Shown piece after piece: positions 53,201-60,467 of a DNA stretch of 64,000 bases. The notes under the pieces are model-generated. The model was not told where the DNA came from. It ran no database searches and saw only the letters and a list, made by a program, of their open reading frames with translations. This DNA is from Helicobacter sp. 11S03491-1 (GTDB lineage: Bacteria; Campylobacterota; Campylobacteria; Campylobacterales; Helicobacteraceae). The stretch lies in NCBI RefSeq assembly GCF_002272835.1, contig NZ_MLAO01000002.1:124001-188000 (forward strand). The letters run 5' to 3'. Position 1 is the first letter of the stretch, and each line of letters opens with the position of its first letter. The translations under genes and the position numbers were made by a program.

Positions 53201-55492
53201 GGACATTTTAATAATGCTATTTTTAGGGTTGCCATAGATTCAAATCGGGCAGATAATAATCCTAATATTCATAATAATTCTCTTAATTCTGATAGAATTA
53301 TTATCCAAGATGTGGGTGCAGGGCAACATTTGAGCAACTATCTTCAAGTTTATCAAGATTATACGAGTTTGGCTACAGGGGATTTGTCAGCAAATAATAT
53401 TCTGGTTGCAATAGTAAAAGACTCCTCTGATTCAAATTCAAATATGATTTTTGATACCTCTGCTTCTAAAGTAGAACAAGGCTATGATATTGTCAATACA
53501 ATACTTTATTCTAAGCGTATTTCTGTAGATGCCACAGGAAAAATTGATACTAATGTGGAGAAAGATTTGGCAAATGCAACAGGGTATTTTGTCCGGTCTG
53601 CATCTACAGCTATTGATAAGTCAAACTTAGGGGATACCAATAATGCCATCACTTCTAATTATTCTATCTTTTTAGCCAACATCAACAATCTCAACAAACG
53701 ACTCGGGGAGCTTCGAAATAATTATTATGCACAAGGAATTTTTTCCAGGGTATATAGCGGTTTGAACACTTCTAATAGGGGAGATAAATCTAAGATTTAT
53801 GCAACCAATATCCAAGTGGGCTATGATTATGGGTGGAATACAGCTTATGGAGAGCAATTTTTAGGAAGTGCCCTGAATTATGGATACAACACTATTAGAG
53901 GGGGTGGTTATAATGGAAGCGCCAATATGCTTGAATTTGGAGGGTATTATTCTTTTGTGAATGAAAGTGGATTTTATACAGATAGCATTTTGAAATATAC
54001 TTATATCCACAGTAATATTTCTATCAAAAATAACAATATCTATAATGTGCCTCTGGATTCTCATGGAGTGAGTTTGGGGCAAGAATTAGGTTATCGATAT
54101 TATACAGATAAGAAAAAACGATTTTATTTAGAGCCTTCTGCAGAAATCATCTTGGGATGGATGAGTGGAGGAGTCATCAATCAAGTCAATCAAAGTAGTT
54201 TATTGGATTATAGACCCGATTATTTTCCTTATTTTAAGGCTGATTTGAATTATATCTTTAATTTTAGATCAAAATTAGGCGCGAATGTGGGTTATCGTCT
54301 TATGAATGCCAAGAATCAGACTGATTTTAGATTGGGCGCTTTTTGGGTGAGTGATGTAGTGAGTGGAGGGGTGATAAGATACAAAACCAATTATTCGCAA
54401 GCTCAAACATTGCTTGCTCCCAATAATCAAATGATGATTAATCTTGGACTCAATTCGGTAGTGTCAGAGAATTGGCGGGTTTATGCAGATGTGGATACCG
54501 GGTTTTTGGGTAGATATTTTAATCAAAACTACCTTGTATCTATAGGGCTGCGCTATGAATTTGGGCATGCTTTGAATCCTTTAGCAGCTAAGCTTACCCA
54601 AGAAAAAAGACTTGCAAGTATCCGTCGATCTCAAATGCGCTTTGATGAAAGGCTTGCTAATATCTCAGCCAAACAAGAAAAAATCAAACAAAAACAAGCC
54701 TTTGAAGAACAAAAATCTCAGATCATAGCCACTAAAAAAGCCCAAGCAAAAACTTTGAGTATTTATAGAAAACAAGAAGATAAAGTAGAAAAAAATGATT
54801 TTAAAATGATTCATATTGAGATTGCAAAAATTCTTAAGAGTGATCAACCTTCAGGTGAAAAAATAAAAGTTCTCCATGCCCAAGAGCTTAAAGTTTTCGA
54901 AGCTTCAAAAGCAAGAAAAATAAAGGAATTCAATGATGATTATAAAGGTGCTTTCAAGACATTAGAAGCAAGGTATGCTATAGAGAATGAAGAACTCCAA
55001 GCCAAAGCAAAAAATGCAAACAAAGTTTTAAACCAAAAGTCAGAAAAATCTCTCAAAGATTTGGAAGCAAACCAAGCCAAAGAACTTCAAGAGCTAAATA
55101 CAAAAAATAAATCTGCCTTTGAGATACAAGAAGCGAAGTTACATAAAGATCCTCAAAAAGCCAAAAAACTTCAAGACTTGCAAAATAAACAGACCAAAGT
55201 TCTCAAAGATCTCCAAACCAAGCAAGCCAAAGCCCTTCAGAATCTCCAAAATCACTTTGCCAAAGCAAGCAAGGAGATACAAAATAAACAAGTTAAAGAT
55301 CTAAAGAGTCTCAAAACAAAATTGGACAAACAGACTAAAGATCTCCAAACCAAGCAAGCCAAAGATACCAAAAAGAATGAAAGCAAGTATAAGACAGCAT
55401 ATCAAGATTTGCTAAAACGTCAAGCCAAAGAAGTAAAAAAAGCTCAAGAATTGGAGAAAGAAATGGATAAAAAATCTCAACCTAAAAAATAA
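50249..55492 (+). CDS. Phase-variable autotransporter with C-terminal coiled-coil tail after the barrel
   Basis: The 1747-residue frame encodes a signal peptide (KNLFFQSCFLFFLVSLSFFQKSYG), a passenger of about 1100 residues rich in Asn/Ser/Gly with beta-helix-like repeats (patterns such as GGNIMIVGGHSNTLNY and GNITIFGGETNKLSF), and an autotransporter beta-domain (about residues 1135-1440, ending LVSIGLRYEFGHAL). A Lys/Gln/Glu-rich helical tail of about 300 residues then runs to the stop. Ordinary type Va proteins end with the last barrel strand; here the tail would lie in the periplasm. The frame starts at TTG 50249 only because the upstream 14-G tract puts the better ATG (50199) out of frame. 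Passenger function is unknown. Confidence 0.9.
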   Translation: MKNLFFQSCFLFFLVSLSFFQKSYGNQSIDLSVPCNSLVNGYCVQITNPVSSPNISYTSADHKNVSLDLNNAERSHNSDNSNSDTFMLKAFGKSSDDRINLFGNIFEHNTNGYRNLSIDFDGVNYYGNMTFEEYGQVDKKGAYGNIKITPKAKFVLNHTMINGDLIFHNYYISPSEENSFSIKNSTINGNFHWDSENTTSLINENNIFNGNVEIISGSSVGTSLRVFLKHSVFNHSNVYFGVLKNHQSNLSDVFSQSIGSYFFYNDVLNDAGLTIMTDYNYLIFKNTTFKGGSMTINNASSLLNSQINFMGSDFFISNLNIIGNENSLGVNFVFDQLSPGDKDVSVDQTKITTFEGNITFSGGKNTLDIKNHSVLKNGTIFIEGGINVFNTTDSTWDNMNISISRKIYVLPISYRPSDTAPNGYVCTIGSRICYSDSTNTLNFNNSVVNGGNIMIVGGHSNTLNYINSPYKNGNITIFGGETNKLSFLDSLKERDILIAGGARNTLEFKNTILSSQSSDLIGVKPTAHMSVIKGAILAGTMTPEFLKMIENTPADLLNGNLILDSASTMNTINTLSFINGILHGNITIENHNTSHVNTAISIDNSLLLGDISLNGKNMFVKNNLTDAALIGDVFIDQGVSYTSLDNSQIYGDITTRGGINIFSLKNSSVFAGSIDTFDGTSFIDLNMSLYANQNGQISKINTYGGVSNISLSINDSIAGLLTSQHIYPTFYIGNYNRGISNIAISGPVSGTALIDYSGGRANIIFADGGNSADTTNFFANKTQCEGSWITQECLNSGKAIYSPTSNTFEVNGYTYENGLAITLDASMANKVLKPFRDVYSSNYVSLFIDKSGVNPNTHIKDDIYRMKIDGVIIGGEYNLPSTSDQKYEITFAPRAAFIGNMFAKTDNTTFVLSQGSKLVLYNGSLSVISSLTSSHGSFSANTDTMFAATLAQRDNTIIDLATSGKEINNTFQKDTFSTMIVNNLGHFNNAIFRVAIDSNRADNNPNIHNNSLNSDRIIIQDVGAGQHLSNYLQVYQDYTSLATGDLSANNILVAIVKDSSDSNSNMIFDTSASKVEQGYDIVNTILYSKRISVDATGKIDTNVEKDLANATGYFVRSASTAIDKSNLGDTNNAITSNYSIFLANINNLNKRLGELRNNYYAQGIFSRVYSGLNTSNRGDKSKIYATNIQVGYDYGWNTAYGEQFLGSALNYGYNTIRGGGYNGSANMLEFGGYYSFVNESGFYTDSILKYTYIHSNISIKNNNIYNVPLDSHGVSLGQELGYRYYTDKKKRFYLEPSAEIILGWMSGGVINQVNQSSLLDYRPDYFPYFKADLNYIFNFRSKLGANVGYRLMNAKNQTDFRLGAFWVSDVVSGGVIRYKTNYSQAQTLLAPNNQMMINLGLNSVVSENWRVYADVDTGFLGRYFNQNYLVSIGLRYEFGHALNPLAAKLTQEKRLASIRRSQMRFDERLANISAKQEKIKQKQAFEEQKSQIIATKKAQAKTLSIYRKQEDKVEKNDFKMIHIEIAKILKSDQPSGEKIKVLHAQELKVFEASKARKIKEFNDDYKGAFKTLEARYAIENEELQAKAKNANKVLNQKSEKSLKDLEANQAKELQELNTKNKSAFEIQEAKLHKDPQKAKKLQDLQNKQTKVLKDLQTKQAKALQNLQNHFAKASKEIQNKQVKDLKSLKTKLDKQTKDLQTKQAKDTKKNESKYKTAYQDLLKRQAKEVKKAQELEKEMDKKSQPKK
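55169..55465 (+). repeat. Nine tandem 11-residue (hendecad) repeats in autotransporter tail
   Basis: The translated tail divides into consecutive 11-mers: LQDLQNKQTKV, LKDLQTKQAKA, LQNLQNHFAKA, SKEIQNKQVKD, LKSLKTKLDKQ, TKDLQTKQAKD, TKKNESKYKTA, YQDLLKRQAKE, VKKAQELEKEM. At DNA level a 28-bp block is duplicated exactly at 55205-55232 and 55337-55364, 132 bp (four units) apart. Less regular 11-mers precede it (LKDLEANQAKE, LQELNTKNKSA). Confidence 0.85.
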
Positions 55493-55963
55493 AATAAAGC
55501 CTAAATCTATGAAAAATAAAGGTAAAAAATGGATTATTTTAAAATAACCGAATAAAAAAGAGAGGGGTGAAATTAATTTTGGGGTATGAAGTAAAATGCC
55601 GGTCTTATTTGATGTCAAATCATAGCATAGCACTTTTTAAAATACGACAAATTTATTTTGCCCTAAATTTGTGAAAAAATCCTAATTTTACGCCTGTCCT
55701 ATCCTTAAGCCTATGAATTAAAAGTTTTTGTTGGCAGGTGTTGAGAGGTGAATAAAACATCTTTGGGATCTTTCATTTTGATGACTCTTGAGACTTGATA
55801 AAAATCTTAAATGCAAAAAGTTTCATAAACATAGCAATAATCCAAGTAAAAAGTAATGGAAATATGGAAATAATAAAAAAATAAATATAAAATTAAATTA
55901 TAGAATCCAAGTTACTTCTATAATGGAGTCTATGTTTTTCAAAAATATGCTAGAATTGAAGCT
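55493..55963. other. Intergenic region, nothing recognised
   Basis: There is no supported gene, hairpin terminator or clear promoter between the autotransporter and the methylase gene; the sequence is AT-rich, and the frames on either strand look like chance. Confidence 0.4.
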
Positions 55964-57310
55964 ATGGGAACTTATGAGGCTATAAAATATATTGACACTT
56001 GCAAAACAACTTCAAACGTAGGTATGCTTATTGAAGCATTAGAGAGTTTGGGTCGTATTGCCTGTGATTTTGATATTTCTCCTATCTTGAAATTGACCGG
56101 TCATAAGTCCCCTAATGTACGGGTTTTAGCAATTAAAAATATCGCTAAACTAAATCATCAAGATAACTCAGAAATTTTTATCTCCATTTATAAAAATGAT
56201 GAAAACAGCGCTGTGAAGCGCGAAGCAATTTCAGCCATAGGTCGGCAACGCAATCGTGATAATATAGAATTTTTATTTGAGGTTTTAAAGGATAATGATC
56301 CAAAAATTATTTGCCAAGCAATTCGGGCTTTGCTTGTCTTTAAGGGTAATCATAAAGTTGATGTGATTCTCAAAAGACTTATAAGTCATGAGAATGAGAT
56401 GGTTAAACAAATCATAAAAAAAGAATATTTTTCACAAACAACACCCAAAACAAAACCAAAACCACACACAACAATCGATCAAAAACTTTCAAATGTTGTT
56501 GTATTGGGTGATGTATTAGAGATATTAAAAAATGTTGGTGAAGAAAGTATCCATTTAACTTTTACTTCACCACCATATTATAATGCGCGAGATTATTCGA
56601 TTTATCAAAGCTATGAAGCCTATCTTGATTTTTTGCGCAAAGTTTTTGAACAAACCCATCGCATAACAAAAGAAGGACGATTTTTGATTGTGAATACCTC
56701 GCCTGTTATTGTGCCTAGAATTAGTCGGGCTCATTGCAGCAAAAGATACCCAATACCCTTTGATTTGCATGCTTTGCTTGTGCAGCAGGGTTGGGAGTTT
56801 GTTGATGATATTATTTGGGAAAAGCCGGAATACAGTGTAAAAAATCGTATTGGAGGGTTTCAACAACATCGTAAGCCGCTTGCATATAAACCAAACACTA
56901 TCACTGAATATTTAATGGTTTATAGAAAGAAAACCGATAAATTACTTGATTGGAATATCCATCAATATGACCTTAGTATCGTAGAAGACAGCAAAGTAAA
57001 AGATGGTTTTGAAACAACCAATGTTTGGAAGATTTGCCCTAGGTCTGACAGGGTTCATAGCGCAATTTTTCCAACACAATTATGCCAAAGAGTCATTGAG
57101 TATTATTCATTTAAAGGTGATTTAATCTTTGATCCATTTGCCGGAAGTGGGACACTTGGACGAACTGCAAAGGCATTGGGACGGAAATTTTTCTTAACAG
57201 AAAAAGAGCCAAAATATTTTGAATATATGAAAAGCTTAATGAATAAAAATTCATTGTTGGAGGATAACTCCTCTGAATTTATGACGTTAGAAGAATTTAA
57301 AAATTTATGA
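55964..57310 (+). CDS. Type II DNA methyltransferase (SPPY, probably N4-cytosine) with N-terminal HEAT-like domain
   Basis: Residues about 1-160 form helical HEAT-like repeats (SPNVRVLAIKNIAKL, NSAVKREAISAIGRQ, DPKIICQAIRALLVF). The rest is a beta-class methylase: motif IV TFTSPPYYNARDY, then recognition domain, then motif I LIFDPFAGSGTLGRTA. An SPPY box is typical of N4-cytosine methylases such as M.CfrBI. The downstream nuclease belongs to the CfrBI family, so the recognised site may be CCWWGG-like. The genes overlap by 4 bp. Confidence 0.9.
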   Translation: MGTYEAIKYIDTCKTTSNVGMLIEALESLGRIACDFDISPILKLTGHKSPNVRVLAIKNIAKLNHQDNSEIFISIYKNDENSAVKREAISAIGRQRNRDNIEFLFEVLKDNDPKIICQAIRALLVFKGNHKVDVILKRLISHENEMVKQIIKKEYFSQTTPKTKPKPHTTIDQKLSNVVVLGDVLEILKNVGEESIHLTFTSPPYYNARDYSIYQSYEAYLDFLRKVFEQTHRITKEGRFLIVNTSPVIVPRISRAHCSKRYPIPFDLHALLVQQGWEFVDDIIWEKPEYSVKNRIGGFQQHRKPLAYKPNTITEYLMVYRKKTDKLLDWNIHQYDLSIVEDSKVKDGFETTNVWKICPRSDRVHSAIFPTQLCQRVIEYYSFKGDLIFDPFAGSGTLGRTAKALGRKFFLTEKEPKYFEYMKSLMNKNSLLEDNSSEFMTLEEFKNL

Positions 57311-58218
57311 CATTCACTAATCAAGTCATAAAAAATATTGTTAAGCGGGTGATTAAAGGACAAGATTATCGTATTGAAGTTGTTAATTTAATCAACACTG
57401 ATTTTTTGCAATTTGTGATTGATTTTTTCAAAAAAATTATCAAAGTAAAATTAGAAAATAAAGATGTAGTCAATTGGTATAAAAAAGAATTTTTGAAAAA
57501 CACTCTCCCACCCGATGAGATTGCCCTTCATGCCGGTCTTAATATGAAAACGATACATAATATGTATGGGAGTAGCGCAAAAGAAATTGTAATTGATGCA
57601 GCTTATGAACATTATGATAGTTTGTATGAAGCAATCAGTGGTTTTATTGATAACAATGAAGATCTGACTTTAATGCTTACTCTAAAATTCAATGGTGTCT
57701 GTGTTGATTTGACAATCAATGAAACCTTACTTGTTATCAATACATTGGCAGTCAAGCGTGCGGCTTTGAGAGGTGGCGCGTGGAGTGCAGTCGGTAAAAC
57801 TGCAGAAAAAATATTGATGAAAACAATTTGTGAACTCTATAAAATCCCTACAAATAACTATGAAGAAAAGTTTGTGCGAGATAGCGCCAAAAAAGTGAGT
57901 CGTGAAGTTGATTTTTATCTCAAAGACAATGAGGGCAAAAAATATCTTTGTGAAGTAAAATTAATGGGACGAGGCAACCCGGAAAGCGCTGATGTGATTT
58001 TTGCAAGAAAATCACATATTTTTATTGCCGATACCTTATCCCAACAAAACAAAAATCAATCTGATGAACTTGGTGTGGTTTGGGTTGAGTTGAGAGTTGC
58101 TAATAGTTATAGGCGAATCAAAAAAGCATTTGATAAATATGGCATTCCTTATGTTGATTATGATGGTGGCAATTTAGATAAGGATTTGGATATGATTTTG
58201 AATAAAATAATGGAATAA
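57307..58218 (+). CDS. CfrBI-family type II restriction endonuclease
   Basis: This 303-residue protein contains a PD-(D/E)xK core, SREVDFYLKDNEGKKYLCEVKLMGRGNPES, with Asp, Glu and Lys spaced as in catalytic sites, and ends with ELRVANSYRRIKKAF. I associate the GGAWSAVGKTAEKILMKT and VKLMGRGNPES text with the CfrBI family. It lies directly behind its methylase and starts within the methylase stop (4-bp overlap). Cutting specificity is inferred by family only. Confidence 0.85.
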   Translation: MTFTNQVIKNIVKRVIKGQDYRIEVVNLINTDFLQFVIDFFKKIIKVKLENKDVVNWYKKEFLKNTLPPDEIALHAGLNMKTIHNMYGSSAKEIVIDAAYEHYDSLYEAISGFIDNNEDLTLMLTLKFNGVCVDLTINETLLVINTLAVKRAALRGGAWSAVGKTAEKILMKTICELYKIPTNNYEEKFVRDSAKKVSREVDFYLKDNEGKKYLCEVKLMGRGNPESADVIFARKSHIFIADTLSQQNKNQSDELGVVWVELRVANSYRRIKKAFDKYGIPYVDYDGGNLDKDLDMILNKIME

Positions 58219-58674
58219 ATCAAAACAAGCTCTATGAGTTTGTCTATAGAATGGGCATGCCAATTAATGATCAACGGGTTTTTTATAAGCGACTTGCAAG
58301 ATTAACACAATAAAAATAAAAAAATATGGAATTAAAATATTAATAGATTGTTAAAAGACTTTTCCATATTTAGTTTATTTTTATGTGGTGATGGGTTTGA
58401 ATATCACTCTTTTGCGAAGATTTTTTTGTTGTGATTTTTGGACCAAAGCGAGAGTTATATTGTGCTTTGTGCAGGATTATTCAGGTTGTTTTGATCAATG
58501 AATAATTACCATTTATCACGCTTAAGCAGTGTTTTGGATTTTAACAATTTGTTGGTATAAGTTGAGACTTTTATAACAAAATAGTAATTGAGTTAGTCAA
58601 AGAATAGGATTTTGCAATAAGCATAAAAAAGCATAAAATTGTAAAATCTTAAAACTTACTCAAGTAAATTTTAT
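58219..58674. other. Intergenic region, nothing recognised
   Basis: This 456-bp stretch lies between the convergent endonuclease and fecE-like genes. A short plus-strand reading near 58235-58315 (LYEFVYRMGMPINDQRVFYK) without a proper start may be the tail of a lost gene, but I cannot name it. I see no strong terminator. Confidence 0.4.
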
Positions 58675-59472
58675 TCACAACACATCACTAATGGATATTT
58701 TGTGTGAATTGAAGTTTTTGGGAAACTCTAAGTGCGCTGCAAATAATTCAAGAGGGACATCAAAGGCTTGGCTTAAGTTTTCTTGAGTTAAAACCCTGCT
58801 TGTTTCTCCATAAATATTTTTTATTTCATTTTCTTTGTGGTATATCAAAAGGCTTTTGTGAGAGATTTTGAGAGCATGGGTAGGGTAGTGCGTGTTACAT
58901 AATATCCCGACTTTGTTGTTAGAGAGAGTTTTGAGTATCTCTAAAATCTTAATTTGATTTTTAAAATCAAGATTAGATTCAGGTTCATCTAAAATCAAAA
59001 GCTTAGGGCAAGAAACCAAAGCCCGCGCGATTAGAACCATCTGTAGTTCTCCCCCACTTAAAGAATGGCAATGTTGTTTTGCTAAATGAGAGATATCTAA
59101 TTCTTCCAGAGTTTGAAGGGCTAAGGTTAGATGTTGTTTTTTGGGAGAAATGTTAAGCAAAGGATTGCAACCTAATAATACCATATCCAAAACACTAATA
59201 CCGCTATGGATAGTTTTTGCTTGAGGGACATAAGAAATATTTTGCCATAAATAAGAATTTACAACATGTCTAATGTCTTTTTTGTTTAAAAAACTTGCTC
59301 CCTCACTCCATTTGAGAAGCCCCATGCAACATTTGAGAAATGTAGTTTTTCCTACACCGTTAGGACCTAAAATCGAAAGAATTTCACCCGGATAAAGTTC
59401 TAAATTAATATTTTTGAAAATTTTTTTGTGCTTTCTTTGATAACCCCCTTGTTTGACACTAAATAAACTCAT
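58675..59472 (-). CDS. fecE: FecE-type ABC transporter ATPase (iron/nickel chelate import)
   Basis: This 265-residue ATPase shows Walker A (SILGPNGVGKTTFL), Q-loop (YVPQAKTIHS), signature LSGGELQMVLIARAL, Walker B (LLILDEPESNLD) and the switch His (CNTHYPTHAL). The sequence is of the FecE/BtuD class that serves siderophore, haem, cobalamin or nickel-chelate importers. It overlaps the permease gene by 4 bp. In H. pylori, FecDE with CeuE imports nickel, so the metal is open. Confidence 0.92.
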   Translation of the reverse strand: MSLFSVKQGGYQRKHKKIFKNINLELYPGEILSILGPNGVGKTTFLKCCMGLLKWSEGASFLNKKDIRHVVNSYLWQNISYVPQAKTIHSGISVLDMVLLGCNPLLNISPKKQHLTLALQTLEELDISHLAKQHCHSLSGGELQMVLIARALVSCPKLLILDEPESNLDFKNQIKILEILKTLSNNKVGILCNTHYPTHALKISHKSLLIYHKENEIKNIYGETSRVLTQENLSQAFDVPLELFAAHLEFPKNFNSHKISISDVL

Positions 59473-60467
59473 AATGTGATACCTTTATTTTTCTTGAGGA
59501 TATAAATAAAAAATGGTGTTCCTATTAGGGCACTCAGGATAGAAATAGGGATTTCATCAGCGCTTATTGTGCGCGAAAGTGTATCTATGAGCACCAAAAA
59601 AATAGAACCTAGCAAAACACTTAGAGGTATGATTTTTGTATTTTCACTCCCACACATTAAGCGCGCTATATGCGGGATAAGCAACCCTATCCAGCCAATA
59701 AGCCCGCACATAGAAACAATACAGGCTGTAATAAGTGTGGAAGTGACGATAAAAATAAGACGATAAGTATATAAAGAAATCCCCAAACTCTTTGCTTCAT
59801 CATCTTCTAAAGCAAGGATATTGAGTTTCCAACGTAACAAATAAATAATCCCACAGCCTAAAAAAATCCCTCCCATTCCTAAGGAAATTTCAGAAAAACT
59901 GCTTGTTTGCAAAGATCCCAAAAGCCAGTAAGTAATCATTGGAAGAATATCTTGTGGATCAGCGACATATTTGATAAGAGCAAGGAGACTTTGAAAAAGA
60001 GCTGATACAATAATCCCTCCTAATACAAGCATAATCGTGCCATATTCATAGGTATTTTTAGCAATTAAAATTGTAATACTTAAGGCTAAAAATCCAAAAA
60101 CAAGAGAGCTTCCAATCAGACCATAACTTCCAAATCCAAAAAAAAGTCCAAGTACAGCCCCAAAACTTGCTCCACTACTGACTCCTAAAATATCAGGGGT
60201 AGCCAATGGATTTTTGAAAATAGATTGGAAACAAGCTCCTGTTATAGCGAGTCCTGCCCCTACAAAAACTGCTAATGCAATCCTGGGTGCCCTGAAATTA
60301 AACACAACTTTTGCTCTTATTGTGTCTTCAATGGCGCTTGAACTCAAGAGTGTTTTAAAAATTTTAAATAATGTTGCATAATCTATGGCATATCTACCCA
60401 CTCCAAAAGACAGGAAACATATTCCCAGAAGGATAAAGATCAAAAGTATATTTCTCATAAAATTCAC
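59469..60467 (-). CDS. fecD: FecCD-family ABC transporter permease
   Basis: This 332-residue inner-membrane permease has about ten helices and the FecCD/BtuC blocks (FRAPRIALAVFVGAGLAITGACFQSIFKNPLATPDILG, with VSSGASFGA after it, and GLIGWIGLLIPHIARL near the C-terminus, the ATPase-coupling loop). It works as a homodimer with the FecE-like protein. No periplasmic binding-protein gene is in the visible part of the locus. It abuts the receptor gene. Confidence 0.93.
   Translation of the reverse strand: MNFMRNILLIFILLGICFLSFGVGRYAIDYATLFKIFKTLLSSSAIEDTIRAKVVFNFRAPRIALAVFVGAGLAITGACFQSIFKNPLATPDILGVSSGASFGAVLGLFFGFGSYGLIGSSLVFGFLALSITILIAKNTYEYGTIMLVLGGIIVSALFQSLLALIKYVADPQDILPMITYWLLGSLQTSSFSEISLGMGGIFLGCGIIYLLRWKLNILALEDDEAKSLGISLYTYRLIFIVTSTLITACIVSMCGLIGWIGLLIPHIARLMCGSENTKIIPLSVLLGSIFLVLIDTLSRTISADEIPISILSALIGTPFFIYILKKNKGITL

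Noticed and set aside
55119-55304. Lys-rich 61-codon frame within the autotransporter tail
   Set aside because: It is a shadow of the hendecad-repeat DNA in another frame.
58235-58315. Reading LYEFVYRMGMPINDQRVFYK as a gene tail
   Set aside because: It has no upstream coding sequence in frame and no start; too little to call a pseudogene.
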